Translations under genes and position numbers: made by a program
The notes under the pieces: model-generated
What the model was told of the DNA's origin: nothing
What the model saw: only the letters and a program-made list of their open reading frames with translations
Databases searched by the model: none
Source of the DNA: Acetobacter thailandicus
GTDB lineage: Bacteria; Pseudomonadota; Alphaproteobacteria; Acetobacterales; Acetobacteraceae
Direction: 5' to 3'
DNA: 64,000 nt
Assembly: GCF_011516655.1 (NCBI RefSeq)
Contig: NZ_WOSV01000002.1
Location: 372,001 to 436,000 of the forward strand
Shown: positions 1-8,708 of the stretch, one piece after another
Position numbering within the stretch: the first letter of the stretch is position 1
Layout: each line of letters opens with the position of its first letter

Positions 1-2
1 TG

Positions 3-425
3 ATGGCAAACCCTGACATCACCAAAATTATGCATTTTGCACGGTTTGACGTCGCTATTCTTCAGCATGCTCTGGGCATCAGAGTCAGCCCGGTTGTCTG
101 CACCAAAATTGCAGCGCGCCTGGTACGCACCTTTACAGACCGTCATGGCCTTGCCGCCCTGTGTCGTGATATGCTGGGGGTCGAGCTGAGCAAACAGCAG
201 CAGACATCTGACTGGGGCAAAACCGAACTCAGCCCTGAACAGATGACCTACGCAGCCTCTGACGTGCTGCACCTCCATGCGTTATGGGCGAAAATGGAAG
301 AACTGCTCCGGCGCGAAAACCGCACCGAACTGGCACAGGCCTGCTTTGATTTTCTGCCGGCACGTGCTCAGCTTGATATCCTGGGTTACGAAACACCAGA
401 TATTTTCTCGCACCGTTCTTCCTGA
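3..425 (+). CDS. rnd: Ribonuclease D, short form (5' end outside window)
   Basis: This is the C-terminal 140 residues of a DEDDy-family 3'-5' exoribonuclease, which trims the 3' ends of tRNA and other structured RNAs in the cytoplasm. The start codon lies left of the window; the first visible Met is internal. The Exo II motif is visible as HFARFD (visible residues 11-16), and the Exo III Y-x3-D signature as YAASD (83-87). The reading frame ends soon after Exo III, so there is no HRDC domain; this fits the short alphaproteobacterial form of about 200 residues rather than the long E. coli Rnd. It lies 66 bp upstream of kdsD on the same strand. Confidence 0.85.
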   Translation: MANPDITKIMHFARFDVAILQHALGIRVSPVVCTKIAARLVRTFTDRHGLAALCRDMLGVELSKQQQTSDWGKTELSPEQMTYAASDVLHLHALWAKMEELLRRENRTELAQACFDFLPARAQLDILGYETPDIFSHRSS

Positions 426-491
426 GCCAGGTATCATCCCGGCATTCCACGCACTATATAGCAACCTGTAACAGCCAGAGGGCAAACTGAC

Positions 492-1487
492 TTGCATCTC
501 AAAACTTTTCACGCTCTGACAGCCAGCGCCATTGATGTCGTTCGTACAGAACAGGCCGGCCTGAAAGCGCTTGAAGAAGCTTTACAGGACTGCTCTGGCC
601 TTGGCTCTGCGTTTACAGATGCCGTCACGCTGATAAGCGGGCTGACCGGGCGCCTGGTCGTAAGTGGCATTGGAAAATCAGGACATATTGCACGTAAAAT
701 ACAGGCTACTCTGTCATCAACCGGTACCCCGGCCCTGTTTGTACACCCGGCAGAAGCCTCTCATGGTGATCTGGGGATGATCCGTCCCGGGGATGCTGTT
801 CTTGCTTTTTCCAACTCGGGAGAGACAACCGAGCTGGGCGATATTGCGGCACACACTCGCAGCAACAACCTGCCACTGCTGGCGGTAACAAGTCAGCCTG
901 ATTCAACCCTTGCCTGTGCTGCTGATATTGCTTTAATTATGCCTGCAATGAAAGAGGCATGTCCGATGGGCCTTGCTCCGACAACCAGCACCACAATACA
1001 ACTTGCCTTTGGCGATGCGCTGGCTGTTGCTCTTCTGCAAAAGCGCGGCTTTACAGCCAGTGACTTTAGCTCATACCACCCTGGCGGGCGACTGGGCATG
1101 AGGTTACGCACTGTACGCGACCTGATGCGCACAGGTGATATGATGCCGCTGGGGCATCCTGACACGTCTATGCGTGATATTATTATGGAAATGACGCGCA
1201 AGGCGCTGGGCTGCATTGGCATAACAGACGAAAACGAGACCCTGGTCGGGTTGATTACCGACGGAGACCTTCGTCGTGCGCTTGATCTTGACCTTGCCGT
1301 GACACAGGCAAAGGATGTGATGAACACAACCCCCCTGACAATTTCTCCTGATATCTTTGTGTCAGAAGCAGTAAGCCTCATGAACACCCGATCTCGTCCG
1401 GTCACTTCTCTTTTTGTGCTGGATGACCATAAAAAACCACTTGGCGTCGTTCATATGCACGACTTACTCAAGGCAGGTGGCCGATGA
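492..1487 (+). CDS. kdsD: Arabinose-5-phosphate isomerase (KpsF/GutQ family)
   Basis: It interconverts D-ribulose 5-phosphate and D-arabinose 5-phosphate, the first committed step to Kdo for the LPS inner core. The N-terminal SIS domain carries SGIGKSG (58-64), SHGDLG (90-95), SNSGET (107-112) and HPGGRLG (196-202). Two CBS domains fill residues about 208-331. The length of 331 matches the family. The start is TTG at 492, supported by an AGAGGG ribosome site nine bases upstream; no in-frame ATG precedes the SIS domain. The stop overlaps the lptC start (ATGA), so it is translationally coupled to the Lpt genes that export the Kdo-bearing LPS. Confidence 0.93.
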   Translation: MHLKTFHALTASAIDVVRTEQAGLKALEEALQDCSGLGSAFTDAVTLISGLTGRLVVSGIGKSGHIARKIQATLSSTGTPALFVHPAEASHGDLGMIRPGDAVLAFSNSGETTELGDIAAHTRSNNLPLLAVTSQPDSTLACAADIALIMPAMKEACPMGLAPTTSTTIQLAFGDALAVALLQKRGFTASDFSSYHPGGRLGMRLRTVRDLMRTGDMMPLGHPDTSMRDIIMEMTRKALGCIGITDENETLVGLITDGDLRRALDLDLAVTQAKDVMNTTPLTISPDIFVSEAVSLMNTRSRPVTSLFVLDDHKKPLGVVHMHDLLKAGGR

Positions 1488-2212
1488 CAAAACCCGTTAC
1501 CCCACACCGGAGCGACTTTGCCCGTTCGGAAGAGACAACACGGCAGCAGCGCAACCAGCTTGCCTCGAACCTGAAGCGCCACAAAGCCCCGAATGAAGCT
1601 CTGCTGGCACGGCGCCGCACATTGCTGCGATGGGCTAAGTGGGTGCTGCCAGGCACAGCCCTGCTCCTGCTTGTCTCGATTGCTGTATGGCCTGAAGTTG
1701 ACCGCCTCATTCATGCTGGCAGTGCATCTCTGCGTGACCTGACAAAAATACACGTCGAAAACGGCAGCCTCGTTGGCGCCACCTACCGCAGCGTTGATGA
1801 ACATAACCGCCCCTTTATGATTACCGCCCAGAGCGTGCATCAGATTGACCAGGAAAGAATGGATCTGGTCAGCCCGGTTGCTGATATTATAAACCAGGGG
1901 AATAACTGGATTATTGTCAGTTCAAGAAAGGGGGTTTACATGCAACATGCTAACCTGCTTGATCTGACAGGAGAAGTAACCCTGTATCGTAATGATGGTC
2001 TCATGATTCGCAGCCCGGTCGCTGATATTAATTTAAAACAAGGCGTTATTGCCTCTGATATGTGGGTCAGGGCTGAAGGGCCGTTTGGCGTTCTGGATGC
2101 GAAGGGCTTTGTGCTGTCTCAGCATGACGGAATTGCACAGTTTCGCGGCCCCGGGCGTATCATTCTCAACGATGACCACAAAACGGACACCCCGGAAGGG
2201 AAATCCTCCTGA
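1484..2212 (+). CDS. lptC: LPS export protein LptC
   Basis: LptC is the bitopic inner-membrane component of the Lpt bridge and hands LPS from LptB2FG to LptA. There is a basic cytoplasmic N terminus (residues 1-50), one hydrophobic helix at about 50-69, then a periplasmic beta-rich region with the pattern of the LptC/OstA fold (for example the segments around GVYMQHANLLDLTGEVTLYR). The 242-residue length is slightly above E. coli LptC because of the charged N-terminal extension. It overlaps kdsD by 4 nt and is followed two bases later by lptA. Assignment rests on fold-like features and strong synteny, since LptC sequences are poorly conserved. Confidence 0.85.
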   Translation: MTKPVTPHRSDFARSEETTRQQRNQLASNLKRHKAPNEALLARRRTLLRWAKWVLPGTALLLLVSIAVWPEVDRLIHAGSASLRDLTKIHVENGSLVGATYRSVDEHNRPFMITAQSVHQIDQERMDLVSPVADIINQGNNWIIVSSRKGVYMQHANLLDLTGEVTLYRNDGLMIRSPVADINLKQGVIASDMWVRAEGPFGVLDAKGFVLSQHDGIAQFRGPGRIILNDDHKTDTPEGKSS

Positions 2213-2214
2213 CC

Positions 2215-3222
2215 ATGCGCCTGCCGGTTTTTTCTGCCATAACTTTGCTGCGCCCTCTGTGCGCCGCATTTGTCATCCCGGTTTGTGTGGGAGCAGTCCT
2301 GCCTCATACAAATGCCCGGGCACAGGCCATTGATCTCTCTCACGGCGGGCAGATTACTGTCACCGCAGTCGGAGGGTTTGACTGGGACCAGAACCAGAAA
2401 AAAATTACTGCCTATAAAGACGCCCGGGCCGTACGGGGCGACGCAACAGTCACCGCAGATAAGCTTATCGCTTATTACCGGAAAAAAAGCGGCACAGATG
2501 ACGCTAAAACGGGTGCAGCTCCGCTACAGACCGCGCCTCAGAAAACAGCAGCGCCTCCGGCTGATGCTTCAGCCGGCCCGATGGATTCCTCAGGCTCAAA
2601 CGAGATTTATCGTCTTGAAGCCATTGGTCACGTGCATATCTTTACACAGACCGATCAGGCATGGGGTGACAAAGCCGTTTATGACATGGACAAAGCCGTC
2701 CTGGTCATGACGGGAAAAAATATGAAAATGGTGACCCCGCAGGATCTCCTGACTGCCAGAGATTCAATGGAATATTACTCACAGGATCACATCTCCATCG
2801 GGCGGGGAAATGCAACTGTGACAACAAATGACCACAGGCAGATCAAAGCCGATGTTCTGGTCGGCTACAGCGCACCGGCTGATGAGCAGACAAAAGACCA
2901 GGATAAAGCCACAAAAGCTCAGAAAAGTCAGGGCGGACTGGCCGATGGCTCAGGCAAACTGAAGAAAGTTGACGCCTTTGGTCATGTATGGGTCAGAACA
3001 CCGACTGAAGTCGTAACAGGCGAGCGCGGTGTTTATGTTCCTGACACCGGCATTGCCCGCATTGTAGGCAATGTTCATATCACCCGCGGCGCTAACCAGA
3101 TTCAGGGTGCTGCGGCCATTATTAATCTGCATACAGGCATTGCCACTATGACCGAACAGCCCGGCAACCGGGTCAACGGTGTTGTCGTGCCAAACAGCAA
3201 AGACAGCACAGACAGGAAATAA
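2215..3222 (+). CDS. lptA: Periplasmic LPS-transport bridge protein LptA (OstA-like)
   Basis: LptA oligomerises into the periplasmic beta-jellyroll bridge that carries LPS to LptD. An N-terminal signal peptide is visible, with a hydrophobic core around residues 8-29 and a likely cleavage after ARAQA (about residue 38). Repeated OstA-type strands follow, such as KITAYKDARAVRGDATVTAD and AWGDKAVYDMDKAVLVMTG. At 335 residues it is much longer than E. coli LptA; the extra length is largely Ala/Pro- and Lys/Gln-rich linkers (about 100-125 and 222-245) between OstA segments. It is sandwiched between lptC and lptB with two-base gaps. Confidence 0.87.
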   Translation: MRLPVFSAITLLRPLCAAFVIPVCVGAVLPHTNARAQAIDLSHGGQITVTAVGGFDWDQNQKKITAYKDARAVRGDATVTADKLIAYYRKKSGTDDAKTGAAPLQTAPQKTAAPPADASAGPMDSSGSNEIYRLEAIGHVHIFTQTDQAWGDKAVYDMDKAVLVMTGKNMKMVTPQDLLTARDSMEYYSQDHISIGRGNATVTTNDHRQIKADVLVGYSAPADEQTKDQDKATKAQKSQGGLADGSGKLKKVDAFGHVWVRTPTEVVTGERGVYVPDTGIARIVGNVHITRGANQIQGAAAIINLHTGIATMTEQPGNRVNGVVVPNSKDSTDRK

Positions 3223-3224
3223 GG

Positions 3225-4043
3225 ATGACACAGGCACAAAGCCCATGGACATCACCCGAAGCCCCCGACGATAGTTTCCTCGGCTCTGAGTTCGTGTCTG
3301 ACAACCCGCTTCACGTCCCTGGCCATGGGCTGTTTGCTCACGGCATCGGAAAGTCTTATAAAAAGCGCGAAGTTGTTAAAAACGTCTCGATAGAAGTGCA
3401 CCGCGGAGAAGCTGTTGGGCTTCTTGGTCCAAACGGCGCAGGTAAAACCACCAGCTTTTATATGATTGTTGGTCTGGTACAGCCAGATACCGGTTCTATT
3501 ACACTTGATGGCGCGAATATTACCCAGCTGCCTATGTATCGCAGAGCACGCCTTGGCATTGGCTACCTCCCGCAGGAAGCCAGTATTTTCCGTGGCCTCA
3601 ATGTTGAACAAAACATTATGGCGGCCCTGGAAGTCGTGGAGCACGACCCTGACAAACGGCAAATGATGCTGGATGGTCTGCTGGGTGAATTTGGTATTTC
3701 ACACCTGCGCCGCTCCCCTTCTCTTGCGCTGTCAGGTGGTGAACGCCGGCGACTGGAGATTGCGCGTGCCCTTGCAAGCCAGCCCAATTATATCCTGCTC
3801 GATGAGCCGCTGGCTGGTATTGACCCTATTGCGGTCGGTGAGATCCGTGATCTGGTTTCACACCTGAAAGACCGTGGTATTGGCGTGCTGATTACCGATC
3901 ATAACGTGCGTGAAACGCTGGAAGTTATTGACCGCGCCTATATTATGCACAGCGGACAGGTGCTCATGCAGGGTGTCCCTCATGAGATTGTCGCCAATGA
4001 GGATGTACGACGCGTTTACCTCGGGGAGAGCTTCTCGCTCTGA
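3225..4043 (+). CDS. lptB: LPS export ABC transporter ATPase LptB
   Basis: LptB is the cytoplasmic ATPase that powers LPS extraction by LptFG. Walker A GPNGAGKTT is at 68-76, the ABC signature LSGGERRR at 169-176, and Walker B with catalytic Glu YILLDEP at 189-195; the switch His lies in ITDHNV. A roughly 40-residue N-terminal extension precedes the first strand, longer than the 241-residue E. coli protein. The start has an AAGG directly upstream and an AGGA further back. It is the last gene of the kdsD-lptCAB run. The rpoN gene that follows lptB in many proteobacteria is not here, although hpf is close by on the same strand. Confidence 0.95.
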   Translation: MTQAQSPWTSPEAPDDSFLGSEFVSDNPLHVPGHGLFAHGIGKSYKKREVVKNVSIEVHRGEAVGLLGPNGAGKTTSFYMIVGLVQPDTGSITLDGANITQLPMYRRARLGIGYLPQEASIFRGLNVEQNIMAALEVVEHDPDKRQMMLDGLLGEFGISHLRRSPSLALSGGERRRLEIARALASQPNYILLDEPLAGIDPIAVGEIRDLVSHLKDRGIGVLITDHNVRETLEVIDRAYIMHSGQVLMQGVPHEIVANEDVRRVYLGESFSL

Positions 4044-4086
4044 CCTCTTCCCCTTTTTCTGTGCACTTCTGACAAAAGCAATACTG

Positions 4087-4359
4087 TCAGCGTGCCAGAG
4101 AAGGAACCGGCAGATGAATATCAGGTGGCGCGACCATAACGACAGGTGGCGCTGGTGGTGCCGCAGGTACTTTTACAACATGTGAAACGACCTTTGCGGG
4201 GATGATAACACGCTCCATCCGAACCGGTGGTTTTTTATGTGTAAAACTCCATACAAAAGCCCCGTAGCCAGCAACCAGCACACACAGAACAACAACCTTA
4301 ACACGCCAGCTACGACGCATTTTTGGCATATCAGCAGGCGGGTTAGACAGTAACAGCAT
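4087..4359 (-). CDS. Small single-pass membrane protein, unknown function
   Basis: About 90 residues: a short basic N terminus containing MRRSWRVK, one hydrophobic segment (VVVLCVLVAGYGAFVW), then a periplasmic-type tail ending in a Pro/Ala/Val-rich stretch (VPAAPPAPPVVMVAPP). I do not recognise a family. The start chosen is the ATG at 4359; a TTG at 4374 and a later ATG at 4329 are alternatives, and none has a strong ribosome site. It lies alone, antisense to its neighbours, between lptB and hpf. The hydrophobic helix and Pro-rich tail look like a real protein, but there is no independent support. Confidence 0.45.
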   Translation of the reverse strand: MLLLSNPPADMPKMRRSWRVKVVVLCVLVAGYGAFVWSFTHKKPPVRMERVIIPAKVVSHVVKVPAAPPAPPVVMVAPPDIHLPVPSLAR

Positions 4360-4532
4360 AGCACTCACATACAAAATCGAAGAGGCACTTATCTCTATGC
4401 TGTGTGACTAAACCTGACAACCTCTTCTTTCACGCGACAGACTATTAATACTCTGCGCTCATAATTTATCAGAAATGTCATAAAAATATAGACAGACGCC
4501 GGCAACCATGGCCAAATCATAGCTACGGGTGT

Positions 4533-4607
4533 TGCAGACTCCCTGCTCTGCAGCCTTAGCTCTGATACCAGAGGTAAAGTAGATTTTTTGCCATCAAGAC
4601 AAAAAAT
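4533..4607 (+). promoter_or_regulatory. Hairpin-rich leader upstream of hpf
   Basis: Three short perfect inverted repeats follow one another in the spacer before hpf: TGCAGA/TCTGCA (4533-4552), CTCTG/CAGAG with a 4-nt loop (4560-4573), and ATTTTTTG/CAAAAAAT with a 9-nt loop (4583-4607). The hpf ribosome site follows at about 4628. They could form a structured 5' UTR. Whether they are transcribed with hpf is inference; no convincing promoter was identified. Confidence 0.3.
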
Positions 4608-4640
4608 AACTCCGGCAACAGGTTAGAAAAGGACTCACGA

Positions 4641-5234
4641 ATGAATATTCATGTTTCCGGTAAACAGGTTACTCTTTCTGATGCACTAAAACACAGGGTT
4701 AATACCCACCTCAACACACTGACCGGCCGCTATTTTGATAAAGCGTTCGATGCTAAAGTTACTTTCAGTAAAATACGCTCGTTTTTTACGTGCGATATTA
4801 ACGTCCATGCAGGACGTGGCGGTATTATCCTTCGTGGTGAAGGTGAAGGTGCTGACGCGAACGTCGCCTTTGATGATGCTGCTGAACATATTGCCAAACG
4901 ACTGCGCCGCCATCACCAGCGTATAACCTCGCATACGCGTGCGGATAAGACTGAACAGCCGCCTGAAACAGGCCGCTCGTACATCCTCGATGCTGAAACC
5001 TCATTTAACGAAAGTAAGGATATCACCCCGCCACCGGAGGAAGCCTCCTTTCCGGTCATCATTGCTGAGCAGGCAACGGACATCCCTTTTCTGAGCGTAA
5101 GCGAAGCTGTTATGCGCCTTGACCTCGCCGGCTCAACACTCCTTCTGTTTCGTAACAGTAAAAATCAGGAAATTAATGTTATCTTCAGGCGCTCTGACGG
5201 TAATATTGGCTGGATTGATACAGGGCCAGCCTGA
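4641..5234 (+). CDS. hpf: Ribosome hibernation promoting factor, long form
   Basis: It binds the 30S decoding region and dimerises ribosomes into inactive 100S particles in stationary phase. The N-terminal RaiA/HPF domain (about 1-100) begins MNIHVSGKQVTLSDALKHRV and includes the basic segment AKRLRRHHQR. A variable linker (about 105-145) leads to the C-terminal dimerisation domain (about 147-197, FLSVSEAVMRLDLAGSTLLL). The 197-residue length is that of long HPF. An AAGGA ribosome site lies eight bases upstream of the ATG. In many alphaproteobacteria this gene is followed by ptsN; here it ends at a hairpin facing the DUF1150/hsp20 pair. Confidence 0.93.
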   Translation: MNIHVSGKQVTLSDALKHRVNTHLNTLTGRYFDKAFDAKVTFSKIRSFFTCDINVHAGRGGIILRGEGEGADANVAFDDAAEHIAKRLRRHHQRITSHTRADKTEQPPETGRSYILDAETSFNESKDITPPPEEASFPVIIAEQATDIPFLSVSEAVMRLDLAGSTLLLFRNSKNQEINVIFRRSDGNIGWIDTGPA

Positions 5235-5255
5235 TTTTTTCCTTTAAAAACGACA

Positions 5256-5288
5256 AAGGCCAGTGGCGTATCTTATACCACTGGCCTT
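5256..5288. terminator. Bidirectional hairpin between hpf and the DUF1150 gene
   Basis: A perfect 11-bp inverted repeat, AAGGCCAGTGG (5256-5266) and CCACTGGCCTT (5278-5288), with an 11-nt loop. It lies between convergent genes. T-rich sequence follows on the minus strand, but the plus-strand T tract is poor. Confidence 0.7.
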
Positions 5289-5311
5289 AACCGGATGTAT
5301 TCTGGCATTCT

Positions 5312-5578
5312 TTACTGCAGCCCTGCTGTAACCATGTCGTTTTTCGAAATAATTCTCGAGGCGGCCTCAATATCATCAACGACTGAGAGCAACGCACCAT
5401 CTGCCGCATGAATAGCCCAGGCTGCATGTCCGTCTGCCGTTACAGAAGGACGCACATAAGCAACATTTGTTAACCCCATAATCAGAAACTGATGCTCTGA
5501 TAAGTCCTGAGTATTCAGCAGCATAGCTTGCTGATCCGGTGCCAGAACAATCTTTCCGTTATGGGTTGTGACCTTCAT
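5312..5578 (-). CDS. DUF1150 family protein
   Basis: A small cytoplasmic protein of 88 residues and unknown biochemical role. It carries the DUF1150 core (VAYVRPSVTADGHAAWAIHA, then DGALLSVVDD). DUF1150 genes sit next to small heat-shock protein genes across alphaproteobacteria, and that arrangement is kept here, with hsp20 directly upstream and a 46-nt gap. The start chosen is the ATG at 5578, because GGAG is suitably placed before it; an ATG four codons upstream has no ribosome site. A role with Hsp20 in proteostasis is inferred from this pairing only. Confidence 0.82.
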   Translation of the reverse strand: MKVTTHNGKIVLAPDQQAMLLNTQDLSEHQFLIMGLTNVAYVRPSVTADGHAAWAIHAADGALLSVVDDIEAASRIISKNDMVTAGLQ

Positions 5579-5624
5579 AATCCGCTCCATTTATTAAAAT
5601 AAATTTATAAATAGCACGGTTTTG

Positions 5625-6128
5625 TTAACTTATCTCATCATTTTCAACTTTATGTAATATTCTTGACGACCGTTGCACAAAATCCCCGGAGGTCCGCCTC
5701 GCAGATGTCTTCTTCTGACCAGGCTGCATAATCTCAATACGCTTTACACGCACCTCAGGCTGCGGACGGTATAAGTCTATATGCAGCAGGCCATTATCAA
5801 GCCAGGCTCCCCCGGTCTCAATCCCTTCAGCAAGGACAAACGCTTTCTGAAACTGGCGCGAGGCAATGCCACGGTGCAGATAGACTTTTTCTTCTTCCTC
5901 TTCTGCCTGCCGCCCTCTTATGACAAGCTGATTATGCTCCTGCGTGATCTGCAGATCTTCCATCCGAAACCCTGCAACTGCCAGAATAATCCGCAGTTTA
6001 TCAGAAGCAACCTGTTCAATATTATATGGCGGGTAACCATCACTGGCTCCCTTGCTGGCACGTTCAAGCATCTGCTCCAGATGATCGAACCCTAAAAACA
6101 TAGGGGAGCCAAATACTCTGCCTGACAT
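5625..6128 (-). CDS. Small heat-shock protein Hsp20/IbpA family
   Basis: An ATP-independent holdase that keeps unfolded proteins soluble. The alpha-crystallin domain spans about residues 28-125, starting PPYNIEQVASDKLRIILAVA, with an acidic loop EEEEEK and the conserved AxxxxGxLxI-type strand as WLDNGLLHIDL. The start is firmly set at the ATG at 6128 by a strong AGGAGG site; the frame is open upstream to 6221, but that part has no ribosome site. Length is 167 residues. It precedes the DUF1150 gene in an apparent two-gene operon. I see no ROSE or fourU thermometer in the short visible leader. Confidence 0.9.
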   Translation of the reverse strand: MSGRVFGSPMFLGFDHLEQMLERASKGASDGYPPYNIEQVASDKLRIILAVAGFRMEDLQITQEHNQLVIRGRQAEEEEEKVYLHRGIASRQFQKAFVLAEGIETGGAWLDNGLLHIDLYRPQPEVRVKRIEIMQPGQKKTSARRTSGDFVQRSSRILHKVENDEIS

Positions 6129-6352
6129 AAAAGCCTCCTCCCTCCTGAGCGAGACAAAGCCGGACCCAACATGGCATCCGGTCACTGCATAAAATATGGG
6201 GGGAGGATCAGAAAAACTCAAGACAAAGGCAGCTTTCAGCCGCGATGAAACTCTCAGAATATCTGTAAATCAAAAAGCAATATGAGCATTTTAAAGAAAA
6301 ATGACTTATTTTCCTCTGGCATAGTCAGAAGGAGAAGGCTAAATCGGCTGAT

Positions 6353-6916
6353 ATGACACATGCGCTTCAGACTGATATCGCTATCGCCGCAACTGCAGCC
6401 GATGCGACCCCTATGCCTATTCTCATTGCCCCTCATGCTGTTCTGCGTCGCAAAACACGCGAAGTACGCCCTGAGGATATGGCTGACATTCGTCGTCTTC
6501 TGCCTGGCATGTTTTCTGCCATGTATAAAGCACCCGGCATTGGCCTGGCCGCTCCTCAGGTCGGTCTTGACCTGCGTTTTGCACTGGTTGACCTGGGTGA
6601 GCCCGAAGCCCGCGAACCTATTATTATGATTAACCCCGAAATTCTGAGCGAAACAGAAACGATGGCTGTGCGCGAGGAAGGCTGTTTGTCACTCCCCGAT
6701 CAGTATGCTGAAGTTGTTCGCCCTGAAAAAGTACGGGTGCGCTGGCGCTCAGTTGATGGTGACACGATTGAACGCGAGGTTGATGACCTGATGGCAACCT
6801 GCATGCAGCATGAAATTGACCATCTTGAAGGCATTTTATTTGTCGATCACCTTTCGGCTCTGCGCAAAAATATGATTATGCGCCGCCTGGCAAAACAACA
6901 AAAAGCAAAACGCTGA
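6353..6916 (+). CDS. def: Peptide deformylase
   Basis: It removes the formyl group from the N-terminal Met of nascent proteins at the ribosome. All three metal-site motifs are present: GIGLAAPQ (62-69), EGCLS (109-113, Cys ligand) and HEIDH (153-157, two His ligands and catalytic Glu). The N terminus is about 20 residues longer than usual (Ala/Thr-rich) if the ATG at 6353 is used. An internal ATG at 6413 would give the canonical N terminus but lacks a ribosome site, whereas GGAG and AAGG lie upstream of 6353, rather far away. It is followed by fmt, the enzyme that adds the formyl group. Confidence 0.95.
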   Translation: MTHALQTDIAIAATAADATPMPILIAPHAVLRRKTREVRPEDMADIRRLLPGMFSAMYKAPGIGLAAPQVGLDLRFALVDLGEPEAREPIIMINPEILSETETMAVREEGCLSLPDQYAEVVRPEKVRVRWRSVDGDTIEREVDDLMATCMQHEIDHLEGILFVDHLSALRKNMIMRRLAKQQKAKR

Positions 6917-6941
6917 TAACACTGACAGGGATACTCTGATT

Positions 6942-7859
6942 ATGCGCCTCATTTTTATGGGAACACCGGAGTTCTCTGTCCCTGCCCTTCAGGCTTTGCA
7001 TGATGCCGGCCATGAGATTGTTGCTGTCTACACTCAGCCGCCCAGGCCGGCAGGGCGAGGCAAGGCTATCCGCCCCTCGCCTGTTCATAAAGCAGCTGAT
7101 GCCTTAGGCATTCCTGTCAGGCACCCGCTCTCTTTACGTAAAAATGAAGAAGAATGGGCTGCATTTGCGGCACTCAATGCTGATGCAGCAATCGTGGCCG
7201 CTTATGGCCTGATTCTCCCTCAGGTTATGCTTGATGCCCCCCGCCTTGGCTGCCTGAACATTCACGCAAGTCTGCTGCCGCGCTGGCGCGGTGCCTCGCC
7301 TATCCAGAGTTCTGTTCTGGCAGGCGACACAGAAAGCGGTGTCACGATTATGCAAATGGAAGCCGGGCTTGATACCGGCCCTATGCTGGTGCATGCCGCA
7401 ACGCCCATCACACCGGCAACCACAGCGACAACATTACATGATGCTCTGAGTGCTCTTGGTGGTGAACTGGTCGTGTCAGTCCTGAGCAATCTGCCACAGG
7501 CAACCCCTCAGCCAGAAGACGGTGTTACCTACGCTCCCCGCCTGACAAAAGAGGATGGTCGCATTAACTGGCAGGACAGCGCCAGCGCCACAGACCGGCG
7601 TATTCGTGCCCTGACCCCCTGGCCGGGTACTTTTACCAGCACGGAAGATGGTACGATTCTTAAAATCGGGTCGGCTGAGCTTCTGGCAGATAAACAGCAT
7701 TCCGCACCTCCGGGCACAGTGCTCGATGACACATTAACCATCGCCTGTGGCACCGGTGCACTGCGCCTGACACTCATACAAAAGCCTGGCGGACGTATGA
7801 TGGATGCGCAAACCTTCCTGCGTGGCTTTTCCCTCCCTTCGGGCACACGCCTGGCCTGA
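6942..7859 (+). CDS. fmt: Methionyl-tRNA formyltransferase
   Basis: It formylates initiator Met-tRNA with 10-formyl-tetrahydrofolate. The N-terminal Rossmann domain starts MRLIFMGTPEFSVPALQ; the catalytic triad is visible as N106 and H108 (LNIHASLLPRWRG) and D144 (AGLDTGPM). The C-terminal OB-like domain (about 205-305) contains the usual RIRALTPWPGTF segment. The length of 305 is typical. It lies 25 bp after def, with truA following 21 bp later; def-fmt-truA is a common alphaproteobacterial order. Confidence 0.96.
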   Translation: MRLIFMGTPEFSVPALQALHDAGHEIVAVYTQPPRPAGRGKAIRPSPVHKAADALGIPVRHPLSLRKNEEEWAAFAALNADAAIVAAYGLILPQVMLDAPRLGCLNIHASLLPRWRGASPIQSSVLAGDTESGVTIMQMEAGLDTGPMLVHAATPITPATTATTLHDALSALGGELVVSVLSNLPQATPQPEDGVTYAPRLTKEDGRINWQDSASATDRRIRALTPWPGTFTSTEDGTILKIGSAELLADKQHSAPPGTVLDDTLTIACGTGALRLTLIQKPGGRMMDAQTFLRGFSLPSGTRLA

Positions 7860-7880
7860 ACATACACACGCATTATAATT

Positions 7881-8708
7881 ATGACTGAAACCAGTTCATT
7901 TACCCCTCAGGCTCATACCGGCTCTGATGACCTTAGCTCTTCCATTCAGCGCTGGGCTGTTAAAGTAGAGTATAACGGCACGGGCCTTGTTGGCTGGCAG
8001 CGCCAGACAAATGGCCCCTCGGTGCAGGAGTTTCTTGAACATGCAGCTTCCTGCATCGCAGGGAAACGAACCGTTAACAGCATTACGGCCGGACGCACTG
8101 ATGCAGGCGTGCATGCTACAGGTCAGGTAGCGCATCTCGATTTTCCGGCTGATATTGCCCTAAAACCTCATCAGGTCAGGGACGGGCTAAGCTATTACCT
8201 GAAGCCACATGCGATAGCTGTCATACAGGCTGCCCCCGTACCACCAGACTGGAGCGCGCGTTTCTCAGCGACCTGGCGTTCCTACCGCTACCGCATTCTT
8301 AATCGCCCGACACGGGCTGCTCTGGGTGCAGGTCTTTTATGGCATGTAAGAGGGCACCTCGATATTGACCTGATGCAGGAAGCAGGAAACCACCTTCTGG
8401 GTCTGCATGACTTCACCTCTTTCCGTGCTGCGGCATGCCAGGCGAACAGCCCTGTACGTTCGATTGATCATCTGCATGTCGCACGCCATGATGACGAAGT
8501 GCATGTTACGGTTAAAGCCCGCTCGTTCCTGCATCATCAGGTCAGAAACATTGTTGGCACCCTGGTTCTGACTGGCCACAAACGCTGGAAACCCGAGCGC
8601 GTTGCTGAAGCTCTTGCTGCACGCAGACGCAGCGCTGCCGGACCAACCGCGCCACCTGATGGCCTTTACCTGACCGGAGTTGGCTATGACCCAGACCCCT
8701 TCGCCTGA
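7881..8708 (+). CDS. truA: tRNA pseudouridine(38-40) synthase TruA
   Basis: It isomerises uridines 38-40 in the anticodon arm of many tRNAs. The catalytic motif GRTDAGVHA is at 71-79 with the nucleophile Asp at 74, and conserved segments such as VEYNGTGLVGWQRQ (29-42) and FLHHQVRNIVGTL are present. The N terminus carries about 24 extra residues (Ser/Thr-rich) before the first strand. The C terminus overlaps the downstream UPF0178 gene by 23 nt, indicating translational coupling. Confidence 0.95.
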   Translation: MTETSSFTPQAHTGSDDLSSSIQRWAVKVEYNGTGLVGWQRQTNGPSVQEFLEHAASCIAGKRTVNSITAGRTDAGVHATGQVAHLDFPADIALKPHQVRDGLSYYLKPHAIAVIQAAPVPPDWSARFSATWRSYRYRILNRPTRAALGAGLLWHVRGHLDIDLMQEAGNHLLGLHDFTSFRAAACQANSPVRSIDHLHVARHDDEVHVTVKARSFLHHQVRNIVGTLVLTGHKRWKPERVAEALAARRRSAAGPTAPPDGLYLTGVGYDPDPFA

